A stretch of 39,522 nucleotides of DNA from Oscillibacter sp. (GCA_022801815.1 JAAWTB010000003.1:1-39522); one strand, 5' to 3'. Positions 26,549-35,310 are shown, numbered from the stretch's first letter. The notes: a model not told the origin generated them from the sequence alone. A program made the numbers and translations.

Positions 26549-28228
26549 ATGACGCAAAAGGAACCTGCCATTCGAAGTTATGATGATGACATCCGGCATT
26601 CCAGCCCCCATGCGCTGCTGCGCGGTCTTGGACTGGCCAAAGAGGATTTGAAAAAGCCTCGTGTTGCCATCATCAACACCTGGAATTCCATCAATCCCGG
26701 TCATGTCCACCTGGACACGCTGGCGGAGTTTGTCAAGGAGGGAATCCTGGAAGCCGGCGGCCTTCCCTTTAATTTCAATATTACCAATATTTGTGACGGC
26801 ATCGGCGCCGGGCCCTACATTCTGGCGTCCCGTGACCTGATGTGCAACGAAATCGAGACGATTATGGACGGCTGCCAGCTGGACGCCATGGTGCTGCTGG
26901 CAACCTGCGACAAAAACGTCCCCGGCATTTTGATGGGCGCCGCCCGGATGGACCTGCCCGCGGTCATCGTTACCGGAGGATATATGCAGACCTCCTACGA
27001 AATCGACGGCAGCATTGTAGACGGCATCACCATTGGAAACTCCTGCGGCGCGGTGACCGAGGGCTGCATGACCATGGAGCAGCTGGAGCACCAGATGGAT
27101 ATTGCCTGTCCCGCTCCTGGTGCCTGCGGCTTTATGGGTACCGCCAATACCATGTGTACGCTGACGGAGGCCATGGGCATGAGCCTTCCCGGCAACGCCA
27201 CCCTGCCCGCCATCTCCACCCACCTGAAAATCACCGCCCGGGAGGCGGGACGCCGGGTCATGGAGCTGTGGAGAAAGGGAATTACCGCCCGACAGATTAT
27301 CACCAAGGAATCCGTGACCAATGCCATCAAGGTCTGCATGGCAATCGGCGGATCCACCAACACCATGATGCACATTCCTGCCGTGGCCGCAGAGGCGGGA
27401 CTGGATATGGACTGCTGGGACGTCTACGACCAGGCTTCCCACGAGATTCCCCTGCTGATGAACGTCCGGCCCACCGGCGCTTACACCATGTTCGACTTCG
27501 ACCAGGCCGGAGGCCTCCGGGCGCTGATGCATGAGATTCAGGACCACCTGAATCTGGACTGCGTGGGCGTCAACGGAAAGACGGTGAAGGAAAACATTGC
27601 CGGGCACAAGACGCCTTATCCCGAAACTATCCGTCCCATGGATAACCCCTTTACCAAAGACGGCGGCATCTGCATTCTCAAGGGCAACATCGCTCCGGAC
27701 GGCTGCGCCGCCAAACAGTCCACCTTCCCCCGGAACATGCTGAAATTCCGGGGCCCCGCCAAGGTGTTCTTCAGCAATCAGGAGGCCTGCGAGGCCCTGC
27801 GGGCCGGAAAAATTCAGGCTGGTGACGCGGTGGTCATCATGATGATGGGCGCCAAGGCCGGTCCCGGCATGCTCAGCGCCTACGGCTTTACCTCGGAGCT
27901 GGCGGGCACCAGCCTGTGGGACAAGGTCTGCCTCATCACCGATGGGCGTTTCTCCGGCGCGGCCAAGGGCGCCATTACCGGCTACTGCTCGCCGGAGGCG
28001 GGTCTCAAAGGACCCATCTGCGCCGTTCGGGACGGGGACATCATCACTTACGACGTGGAGGCCCGGACCATCAACGTGGAACTCTCCGACCAGGAGATTG
28101 CCCAGCGGGTGAAGGAGTTTGACCGGGAGGTCGTTTATTACGACGGCTTCATCGGCATGTATCAAAAGACCGTAACCTCTTTGAAAACCGGCGCTGTCCT
28201 GCGGCCCACCGGTCCCCGGAAATCATAA
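26549..28228 (+). CDS. IlvD/Edd family dehydratase, tandem copy 1
   Basis: NTWNSINPGHVHLDTLAEFVKEG, NICDGIGAGPYILASRD, LLATCDKNVPGILMGAARMDLPAV, CPAPGACGFMGTANTM, ITDGRFSGAAKG. Confidence 0.9.
   Translation: MTQKEPAIRSYDDDIRHSSPHALLRGLGLAKEDLKKPRVAIINTWNSINPGHVHLDTLAEFVKEGILEAGGLPFNFNITNICDGIGAGPYILASRDLMCNEIETIMDGCQLDAMVLLATCDKNVPGILMGAARMDLPAVIVTGGYMQTSYEIDGSIVDGITIGNSCGAVTEGCMTMEQLEHQMDIACPAPGACGFMGTANTMCTLTEAMGMSLPGNATLPAISTHLKITAREAGRRVMELWRKGITARQIITKESVTNAIKVCMAIGGSTNTMMHIPAVAAEAGLDMDCWDVYDQASHEIPLLMNVRPTGAYTMFDFDQAGGLRALMHEIQDHLNLDCVGVNGKTVKENIAGHKTPYPETIRPMDNPFTKDGGICILKGNIAPDGCAAKQSTFPRNMLKFRGPAKVFFSNQEACEALRAGKIQAGDAVVIMMMGAKAGPGMLSAYGFTSELAGTSLWDKVCLITDGRFSGAAKGAITGYCSPEAGLKGPICAVRDGDIITYDVEARTINVELSDQEIAQRVKEFDREVVYYDGFIGMYQKTVTSLKTGAVLRPTGPRKS
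27701..27773 (+). repeat. 73-nt near-identical block, copy 1 (inside dehydratase 1)
   Basis: Differs from 29401-29473 at only 2 positions, both synonymous. Confidence 0.8.
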
Positions 28229-28248
28229 AGAAAGAAGGGTAAACAATT

Positions 28249-29916
28249 ATGGAAGAGAAAAGGCACCTGAATAGTGTACGGCCCTTCGGCACCAGTGCGG
28301 TCAACGGCAAAGCCCTGATGCTGGGCCTTGGATATACCCGTGAAGATTTGCAAAAGCCCAGAATCGGCATCATCAATACCTGGAGCGACTACAATCCCGG
28401 CCATCTGCACCTGCGGGACCTGGCTCGCGCCGTCACTGACGGCGTCTGCGAGGCCGGCGGCCTTCCCTGCAACTTCAACGTCATGAACTTCTGCGACGGT
28501 CTTCAGCCCAAGGGCCCCTATGCGCTTGTCTCCCGGGACATGATTACCAACTCTGTGGAGGTTATGGCCCGCTCTCAGGACCTGGACGCCATGGTGCTGA
28601 TTGCCACCTGCGACAAAAATGTCCCTGCCATGGTCATGGCTGCAGCCCGGGTTAACATCCCCGCCATTGTACTTACCGGCGGACATATGAAATCCAATAT
28701 CTACCAGGGCAAACTGGTGGATTTCATCGACATCAACAAGACCGTTTCCGCCGTGGAGGAGGGCCGCTGCTCCATGGAGTACCTGGACGGTCTGGTGGAC
28801 TGCGCCTGCCCGGGCGTAGGCGCCTGCAACATGATGGGCACTGCCAATACCATGCAGATTGTCACCGAGACCTTGGGCATGAGCCTGCCGGGCAACGCCA
28901 CTGTCTCCGCTGCCGGGAAGACGCTGATCCGCTACGCCCGGGAGGCGGGACGTCAGGTGATCCGTCTGTGGGAGAAGAATATCCGCCCCAGGGACATCAT
29001 CACCGAAAAATCCGTGAACAACGCCGTCCGGATGGTCATGGCCGTGGGCGGCTCTACCAATACCATGTACCACGTGCCCGCTATCGCCAGTGAGGCCGGG
29101 CTTAGCTGCTCTGTTTGGGACATCTACGACGCGGCTTCTCACGAGGTACCGCTGCTGATGACCATCCGTCCTGTGGGCCCCTATACCATCGACGACTTTG
29201 AGCGGGCCGGCGGCGTCCGGGCCATGTGCACGAATATCAAGAAAACCCTGCACTTGGACTGCCTGACAGTCAACGGCAAAACCCTGGGTGAGAACATTGA
29301 AGGCCATGAGGTTCTGGACCGGGAGGTCATCCACCCCATGGATCAGCCCTACAGCGACGACGGCGGCATCTGCATCCTCAAGGGCAATATCGCCCCCGAA
29401 GGCTGCGCCGCCAAGCAGTCCACCTTCCCCCGGAACATGCTGAAATTCCGGGGCCCCGCCAAGGTTTTCTTCACTACGGAGGACGCTATCAACGGCCTGT
29501 ATGACGGGCGCATTGTGGAAGGCGACTTCGTCGTCATCCTCCACCAGGGCGCCAAGGGCGGCCCCGGCATGACCAGCGTTTACGGCTTCACCTCCGCCCT
29601 GGCCGGCTCTTCCCTGGCAGGCAAGTGCGCCATGGTCTCCGACGGACGCTTCTCCGGCGCGGCGGCAGGCGCCATCATTGGCTACGCCTCTCCCGAGGCC
29701 GCCCTGCGGGGCCCCATCTGCGCGGTGCAGGATGGGGATATGATCAGCTATGATATCGAGACCCGCACCATCCACGCCGAGCTCTCCGACGAGGAAATCG
29801 CCAAGCGGATTGAAGCCTTTGACAAGGAAGTGGATTGGCAGACCGGCTGTCTGGGCATGTACCAGAGCTGGGTGGGCTCCCTGGCCAGGGGTGCAGTGCT
29901 CTCCGGCAAAAATTAA
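28249..29916 (+). CDS. IlvD/Edd family dehydratase, tandem copy 2
   Basis: NTWSDYNPGHLHLRDLARAVTDG, NFCDGLQPKGPYALVSRD, LIATCDKNVPAMVMAAARVNIPAI, CPGVGACNMMGTANTM, VSDGRFSGAAAG. Confidence 0.9.
   Translation: MEEKRHLNSVRPFGTSAVNGKALMLGLGYTREDLQKPRIGIINTWSDYNPGHLHLRDLARAVTDGVCEAGGLPCNFNVMNFCDGLQPKGPYALVSRDMITNSVEVMARSQDLDAMVLIATCDKNVPAMVMAAARVNIPAIVLTGGHMKSNIYQGKLVDFIDINKTVSAVEEGRCSMEYLDGLVDCACPGVGACNMMGTANTMQIVTETLGMSLPGNATVSAAGKTLIRYAREAGRQVIRLWEKNIRPRDIITEKSVNNAVRMVMAVGGSTNTMYHVPAIASEAGLSCSVWDIYDAASHEVPLLMTIRPVGPYTIDDFERAGGVRAMCTNIKKTLHLDCLTVNGKTLGENIEGHEVLDREVIHPMDQPYSDDGGICILKGNIAPEGCAAKQSTFPRNMLKFRGPAKVFFTTEDAINGLYDGRIVEGDFVVILHQGAKGGPGMTSVYGFTSALAGSSLAGKCAMVSDGRFSGAAAGAIIGYASPEAALRGPICAVQDGDMISYDIETRTIHAELSDEEIAKRIEAFDKEVDWQTGCLGMYQSWVGSLARGAVLSGKN
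29401..29473 (+). repeat. 73-nt near-identical block, copy 2 (inside dehydratase 2)
   Basis: GGCTGCGCCGCCAAGCAGTCCACCTTCCCCCGGAACATGCTGAAATTCCGGGGCCCCGCCAAGGTTTTCTTCA; see 27701-27773. Confidence 0.8.
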
Positions 29917-29945
29917 CCCTTCTTTCCCAAAGGGCAAACCGGCTT

Positions 29946-29978
29946 CCCGCGCCGCCTGATTCCTTCCGGCGGCGCGGG
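29946..29978 (+). other. Strong intercistronic hairpin between dehydratase 2 and panB-like gene; lacks a T-tract
   Basis: CCCGCGCCGCC ... GGCGGCGCGGG. Confidence 0.5.
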
Positions 29979-30048
29979 GAAACCGGCACAGTTCCACGGG
30001 ATTGAACCAACACCTCTCGCCAAGGAGGTGGTTGTTTCCCCCATAAAG

Positions 30049-30061
30049 TTAAGCAGCTTAA
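30049..30061. promoter_or_regulatory. Palindrome TTAAG-CAG-CTTAA upstream of the panB-like gene
   Basis: Third site of the shared TTAAG-N3-CTTAA motif; here the symmetry extends to TTAAGC-A-GCTTAA. Confidence 0.5.
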
Positions 30062-30089
30062 TTATTTAACGGAAAAGGAGCCGTGCATT

Positions 30090-30953
30090 ATGAAAAAGAA
30101 GTCTGTAATTGATCTCTACAACATGAAGAAAAACGGAGAACTGGCGTCCTGGATTACGGCCTATGACTTCCCCTTTGCCTCTTTTACCGAGCAGGCGGGG
30201 ATTGACATGATCCTGGTGGGGGACTCTATGGGCATGGTCGTGGAAGGCTACGACAGCACCATTCCCGTCACAATGGACACCTGCATTGAGCACTGCCAGG
30301 CCGTCCGCCGGGGTGCGCCGAATACCTTTGTGGTAGGCGACATGCCCTTTGGCTCTTATCAGGTCTCCGACGAGGACGCCGCCGCCAACGCCATCCGCTT
30401 TTTGAAAGAAGGCGGCGTGGACGCCATAAAGCTGGAGGGCGGACGCTCCGTCGTCAGCCGGATCAAGGCGATTCGGAACTGCGGCATTCTGGTGTTCGGT
30501 CACATTGGCCTGACGCCCCAGTCCTCCGGCGTGCTGGGCGGGCACAAGGCCCAGGGCCGGACGGTGGAAAGCGCCCGCAGCGTGATTGAAGACGCCCTGG
30601 CCGTGGAGGCGGCGGGGGCCAACTTCCTTTTGGTAGAGGCCGTTCCCCCCGAGGTGACCCAGGAGATTCACAAACTGCTGAGCATTCCCGTGTACTCCAT
30701 CGGCGCGGGTCCCTTCTGCGACGGCCAGCTGACCATCTTCGCCGATACCATCGGCATGTTCCAGGCCTTTACCCCGAAATTTATCAAGAAGTACGCGGAG
30801 ATTGCCCCTATTGTCATTGAGGCGTATAAGCAGTATAATGAAGAAATCAAGTCCCGCCAGTTCCCCACAGACGATTATGTCTATCATGTCATCGGCGATA
30901 TCGCTCCCTTCCAGGAGCTCTTTGCCGAATACGACGCCAAGCTTGACAAATGA
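30090..30953 (+). CDS. panB: 3-methyl-2-oxobutanoate hydroxymethyltransferase (PanB) family protein
   Basis: ITAYDFPFASFTEQAGIDMILVGDSMGMVVEGYDSTIPVT, VGDMPFGSY, IKLEGG, GHIGLTPQSSGVLGGHKAQGR, SIGAGPFCDGQ. Confidence 0.9.
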   Translation: MKKKSVIDLYNMKKNGELASWITAYDFPFASFTEQAGIDMILVGDSMGMVVEGYDSTIPVTMDTCIEHCQAVRRGAPNTFVVGDMPFGSYQVSDEDAAANAIRFLKEGGVDAIKLEGGRSVVSRIKAIRNCGILVFGHIGLTPQSSGVLGGHKAQGRTVESARSVIEDALAVEAAGANFLLVEAVPPEVTQEIHKLLSIPVYSIGAGPFCDGQLTIFADTIGMFQAFTPKFIKKYAEIAPIVIEAYKQYNEEIKSRQFPTDDYVYHVIGDIAPFQELFAEYDAKLDK

Positions 30954-30973
30954 ACCTTTGTTAAGGAGTGCAT

Positions 30974-32650
30974 ATGGAACATCGAACGGATATTGAAATC
31001 GCCCAGAGCGCCAAGGCACGTCCGATTACTGAGATTGCCGCTTCCTGCGGCATTAAAGCGGATTCCCTTGAGCAATACGGAACCTGCAAAGCGAAGGTGG
31101 ACTGCCGCCTTCTGCGGGAACTGGAGAACCGTCCCGACGGCAAGCTGATTCTGGTCACCGCCATTACCCCCACTCCCGCAGGAGAAGGAAAGACCACCAC
31201 CTCCGTGGGACTGGCCGACGCTCTCCGCCGCCTGGGAAAGAACGCCTTGGTGGCCCTGCGGGAGCCCTCCCTGGGACCGGTCTTCGGCGTAAAGGGCGGC
31301 GCGGCCGGGGGTGGATACGCCCAGGTCATTCCCATGGAGGACATCAATCTCCACTTCACCGGGGATTTCCACGCCATTGGAGCGGCCAACAATCTCCTGG
31401 CCGCTATGCTGGACAATCATATTCAGCAGGGCAACGCCCTGGGAATCGACGGAAAGAAAATTGTCTGGAAACGCTGCGTGGATATGAACGACCGCCAGCT
31501 CCGCAACATCGTGGACGGCCTGGGAGGACGGATGCAGGGCGTCCCCCGTGAAGACGGCTTTGAAATCACCGTGGCCTCTGAGGTTATGGCGGTTCTCTGC
31601 CTGGCTGACGGTATCTCCGACCTGAAGGAACGCCTTGGCCGAATCATTGTGGCCTACACCTATGACAACCGGCCTGTCACCGCCCATGACCTCAAGGCCG
31701 AAGGAGCCATGGCGGCCCTGCTGAAAGACGCCTTGAAGCCCAATCTGGTGCAGACCCTGGAGGGAACTCCCGCCTTCATTCATGGAGGGCCCTTCGCCAA
31801 CATCGCCCATGGCTGCAACTCGGTCACTGCAACCCGTATGGCGCTGAAACTGGGGGATTACGTCGTGACGGAGGCGGGCTTCGCCGCAGACCTGGGGGCG
31901 GAAAAATTCTTTGACATTAAGTGCCGCATGGCGGGACTTACCCCCGCCGCCGCCGTGGTAGTGGCCACGGTGCGGGCCCTGAAATACCACGGCGGCGTGA
32001 AGAAGGACGCCCTGAACCAGGAAAATCTGACGGCGCTGGAGCAGGGCCTCCCCAACCTCCTGCAGCACGTTCGGAATATCCGGGAGGTCTTCGGGCTTCC
32101 CTGCGTGGTGGCAATCAACGCCTTCCCTACGGACACGGAGCGGGAACTGGCGCTGGTAAAGGAGAAATGCGGCGAATTGGGCGTCCCCACGGCCCTCAGC
32201 GAAGTCTGGGCCAAGGGCGGCGCAGGCGGCGAGGCCCTGGCGGAGGAGGTGCTCCGCCAGACCGGGGAGCCCAACGACTTCCGGCAGTCCTATGATCTGT
32301 CCCTCTCCATCCGGGAAAAGCTGGAGGCCATCGCCGTCAACATCTATCACGCCGACGGTGTGGACCTGGCGGGCAACGCGGTAAAGCAGCTGGATGAAAT
32401 TGCCGCCCTGGGCCTTGACAAGCTTCCCATCTGCATGGCAAAAACCCAATACTCCTTCTCCGACGACCCGGCAAAGCTGGGCGCTCCCAGAAATTTCCGC
32501 ATCACGGTGAGGAACCTCAAGGTCTGCGCCGGAGCGGGCTTCATCGTGGCTCTGACCGGCGATATCATGACCATGCCGGGACTTCCCAAAGTACCCGCCG
32601 CCGAAAAAATTGACGTTGACGAAAACGGCCGCATCTCCGGCCTGTTTTAA
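30974..32650 (+). CDS. fhs: Formate--tetrahydrofolate ligase
   Basis: [83 protein letters not shown]. Confidence 0.97.
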   Translation: MEHRTDIEIAQSAKARPITEIAASCGIKADSLEQYGTCKAKVDCRLLRELENRPDGKLILVTAITPTPAGEGKTTTSVGLADALRRLGKNALVALREPSLGPVFGVKGGAAGGGYAQVIPMEDINLHFTGDFHAIGAANNLLAAMLDNHIQQGNALGIDGKKIVWKRCVDMNDRQLRNIVDGLGGRMQGVPREDGFEITVASEVMAVLCLADGISDLKERLGRIIVAYTYDNRPVTAHDLKAEGAMAALLKDALKPNLVQTLEGTPAFIHGGPFANIAHGCNSVTATRMALKLGDYVVTEAGFAADLGAEKFFDIKCRMAGLTPAAAVVVATVRALKYHGGVKKDALNQENLTALEQGLPNLLQHVRNIREVFGLPCVVAINAFPTDTERELALVKEKCGELGVPTALSEVWAKGGAGGEALAEEVLRQTGEPNDFRQSYDLSLSIREKLEAIAVNIYHADGVDLAGNAVKQLDEIAALGLDKLPICMAKTQYSFSDDPAKLGAPRNFRITVRNLKVCAGAGFIVALTGDIMTMPGLPKVPAAEKIDVDENGRISGLF

Positions 32651-32660
32651 GGAGCAGGAT

Positions 32661-33281
32661 ATGGAGTTTTTAAACAGCAGCATTCTGGAATTCTCCCAAC
32701 AGCTTGCCTCCTCCGCCCCGGTTCCCGGGGGCGGAGGAGCCAGCGCCCTGGCGGGCGCCCTGGGCGTCGCCTTGGGCAATATGGTGGGGGAACTCACGGT
32801 GGGAAAACCCCGTTATGCCTCCGTGGAAGCGGAAATGAAATCGCTGATGGCCAAGGCCCAGGACCTGCGGGGCCGCCTTCTCGCCTGTGTGGAGCGCGAC
32901 GCGGCAGCATTTGAACCCCTCTCCAGGGCCTATGGAATTCCCAAGGACGACCCCAGCCGGGAAGCGGTGATGGAGCAGTGCCTGCGGGACGCCGCCGCCG
33001 TGCCTCTGGAAATCCTGGAGCTCTGCGGTCAGGCCCTGGAACTCCAGCGGGAATTTTCCGCAAAGGGCAGCCGGCTGGTCGCCTCCGATGCAGCCACCGG
33101 CGCGGCTTTGTGCTGGGGCGCTATGCAGGGGGCCGCCATCAATGTCCGGGTAAATACCAGGCTGATGCGGGAACGGCCCTACGCGAAGGAAATCGAAGAC
33201 CGCGTAGACGCGCAGCTGAACACATACGGAGAGCTTGCCCGGCAAATCATTGCGGGCGGCAAGGAGGATGCGGATGGCTAA
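32661..33281 (+). CDS. fchA: Cyclodeaminase/cyclohydrolase family protein (methenyl-THF cyclohydrolase, FchA type)
   Basis: SSILEFSQQLASSAPVPGGGGASALAGALGVALGNMVGELTVGKPRYASVEAEM; FTCD-C type. Confidence 0.88.
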   Translation: MEFLNSSILEFSQQLASSAPVPGGGGASALAGALGVALGNMVGELTVGKPRYASVEAEMKSLMAKAQDLRGRLLACVERDAAAFEPLSRAYGIPKDDPSREAVMEQCLRDAAAVPLEILELCGQALELQREFSAKGSRLVASDAATGAALCWGAMQGAAINVRVNTRLMRERPYAKEIEDRVDAQLNTYGELARQIIAGGKEDADG

Positions 33282-34128
33282 ACTGTTGAAGGGCGCGCCT
33301 GTATCTGCCGCTCTGGACCAAAAAACGGCGGAGCGCGCCGCCGCTTTGCGGGCGCGGGGCGTCATCCCCACCCTGGCCATCCTTCGCTTGGGCGAGCGAA
33401 GTGACGACCTGTCCTACGAAAGAGGAGCCGCCAAACGCTGTGGTCAAACGGGAATCGAGGTCAAGCACATCGTTCTTCCCTCCGATGTGGACAGCGGCGT
33501 TTTTTTTCAGACTCTGGACCAGCTGAACGAGGACCCGGCGATTCACGGCATCCTGATGTTCCGGCCTCTGCCCCCCCATTTGGACGAAGACACGGCCCGG
33601 CGGCGTCTGCGCCCGGAAAAGGATGTGGACGGCTGTACGGACGGCTCCCTGGCCGGTGTATTTACCAATACGAAGCGGGGCTTTCCGCCCTGCACGGCCC
33701 GGGCCGCTATGGAAATCCTGCGTTACTACGGCATTGACCCTGCCGGGAAACGGGCGGTTGTCATCGGGCGGTCTCTCGTGGTGGGCCGTCCCGCCGCCAT
33801 GATGCTGATGCACGGCGGGGCCACCGTCACCATCTGCCACACGAAGACGCCGGACGTTCCCCAAATCGCCCGGGAGGCAGAGATTCTGCTGGCGGCCTCC
33901 GGACAGATGGAGAGCGTTGGAGCGGCCTATCTCCAAGCGGGGCAGACCGTGATCGACGTGGGCATCGCCTGGAATCCTTCCAAGGAAAAGCTCTGCGGAG
34001 ATGTGCGCTTTGAGGAAGCGGAGCCAATGGTGGACGCTATAACCCCTGTTCCCGGCGGAGTGGGCAGCGTAACTACCAGCGTGCTGGCCGCCCATGTGGC
34101 GGAGGCCGCAGAACGGGCGGCGGAATGA
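33274..34128 (+). CDS. folD: Bifunctional methylene-THF dehydrogenase/methenyl-THF cyclohydrolase
   Basis: GILMFRPLPPHLDEDTARRRLRPEKDVDGCTDGSLAGVFT, PCTARAAMEILRYYGIDPAGKRAVVIGRSLVVGRPAAMMLMHGGATVTICHTKT, VGSVTTSVLAAHVAEAAE. Confidence 0.95.
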   Translation: MAKLLKGAPVSAALDQKTAERAAALRARGVIPTLAILRLGERSDDLSYERGAAKRCGQTGIEVKHIVLPSDVDSGVFFQTLDQLNEDPAIHGILMFRPLPPHLDEDTARRRLRPEKDVDGCTDGSLAGVFTNTKRGFPPCTARAAMEILRYYGIDPAGKRAVVIGRSLVVGRPAAMMLMHGGATVTICHTKTPDVPQIAREAEILLAASGQMESVGAAYLQAGQTVIDVGIAWNPSKEKLCGDVRFEEAEPMVDAITPVPGGVGSVTTSVLAAHVAEAAERAAE

Positions 34129-34745
34129 CCGGGCCGCAGGAACAGTGGGCGGCCTTTCGCGCGGAGAAAGAGCGGCTGCGAAAAGAAATCCGGGGGCGGC
34201 TGCGGGCTATCCCTCCCGCCGAGGCCAAACAATCAAACGCCCTTATCTGCAGGCGTCTGCTTCAGCTGCCGGAATACAACAGGGCCAGGATGATTTTGGG
34301 CTTTGCCGGAATCAACTGGGAAATCCGGCTGACGGCTTTTTTTGCCCAGGCTCTGGCGGACGGAAAGCGGATTGCCCTGCCCCGCGTCACCGGACCGGGA
34401 CAGATGGAGATTCGGACGGTTTCCAGTCTGCGGGACCTGGTCCCCGGCGCTTATGGCATTCCCGCGCCCTCCGGAGACGAAGCCATCTGCGCCCCGGCGG
34501 ATATCGACCTTGCCGTTGTGCCCTGTGTCTCCTGTGACAAAAGCTGCCGGCGGCTGGGCCAGGGCGGAGGGTTTTACGACCGATTTTTAACGGCCGCCGG
34601 GTTCCCTTCCGCTGCGGTGTGCCGGGATGCGGGAATGGCGGAGGAGATCCCCGCCGCGCCCTGGGACCAGCCGGTGGACCTGGTCGTAACGGAGACCCAG
34701 GTTTACCGCCGGTCTCTTGAAACCGGAGAAGCCCAAAAGCGCTGA
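34125..34745 (+). CDS. 5-formyltetrahydrofolate cyclo-ligase
   Basis: ERLRKEIRGRLRAIPPAEAK...LPRVTGPGQMEIRTV...CDKSCRRLGQGGGFYDRFL; ATGA overlap with folD. Confidence 0.92.
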   Translation: MTGPQEQWAAFRAEKERLRKEIRGRLRAIPPAEAKQSNALICRRLLQLPEYNRARMILGFAGINWEIRLTAFFAQALADGKRIALPRVTGPGQMEIRTVSSLRDLVPGAYGIPAPSGDEAICAPADIDLAVVPCVSCDKSCRRLGQGGGFYDRFLTAAGFPSAAVCRDAGMAEEIPAAPWDQPVDLVVTETQVYRRSLETGEAQKR

Positions 34746-34854
34746 CGGGCCCCCTCCGGCGGCACTCCTTGTCCCCCAAGGGAATCCCCGTTTCCGCCAT
34801 TTGTCAAGCCATGATTTTCACGAATATCCCTCTCTTTTTTCTCCACTCCCGCCA

Positions 34855-34883
34855 TTGCTTTCGCCGGAGGAGTCGGCTACAAT
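34855..34883 (+). promoter_or_regulatory. Putative promoter for the 81-aa ORF
   Basis: TTGCTT-17 nt-TACAAT. Confidence 0.4.
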
Positions 34884-34926
34884 ATGTAGCGGTTGTTTTT
34901 ATTTCAGAATGGAGGATACAGCAGAT

Positions 34927-35172
34927 ATGGAATTGGGTTACGATCCGCTTTGGGACGAGCAGGGACGGCTGCGGCAAGGCTGCACGGTCCGTGAGGCGCT
35001 GGCCTGGATGACGAAATTCGGCGGGCGCACCGCCGGGGAGTCCGTGTGCATCAACGGCGTGGGCTATAAAATCGGCCGCCTGCTCTATGGGCCGGAGAGG
35101 CCCGCCGTGGCGGATAAACCCATCTCCCGGGTTTATGACGGCTATTACCGCCAGCTGAATTTCAGCGTATAA
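34927..35172 (+). CDS. Hypothetical 81-aa protein
   Basis: MELGYDPLWDEQGRLRQGCTVREALAWMTKFGGRTAGESVCINGVGYKIGRLLYGPERPAVADKPISRVYDGYYRQLNFSV; GGAGG RBS, own promoter and terminator. Confidence 0.7.
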   Translation: MELGYDPLWDEQGRLRQGCTVREALAWMTKFGGRTAGESVCINGVGYKIGRLLYGPERPAVADKPISRVYDGYYRQLNFSV

Positions 35173-35200
35173 GTTCCCCAGAGACATGAGAATTGCCAGG

Positions 35201-35235
35201 GGCGCACAGTTCAAAATACTGTGCGCCTCGTTTTG
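35201..35235 (+). terminator. Rho-independent terminator after the 81-aa ORF
   Basis: GGCGCACAGT-TCAAAAT-ACTGTGCGCC then TCGTTTTG. Confidence 0.8.
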
Positions 35236-35281
35236 CTTATGGAAAAAGTCCCCCTCCGGCCGTTTCGAGGCCTATCTATGG

Positions 35282-35310
35282 TTGACACCGGCCGCTTTTC
35301 CCGTTAAAAT
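35282..35310 (+). promoter_or_regulatory. Promoter of the hybrid histidine kinase gene (~170-nt leader)
   Basis: TTGACA-17 nt-TAAAAT. Confidence 0.65.

Noticed and set aside
30954-30973. THF riboswitch upstream of fhs
   Set aside because: Only ~20 nt separate panB and fhs, too short; no matching conserved core.
34717-34926. Upstream extension of the 81-aa ORF to 151 aa (start 34717)
   Set aside because: The extension overlaps the end of the MTHFS gene and an apparent promoter; the internal ATG at 34927 has a good GGAGG RBS.
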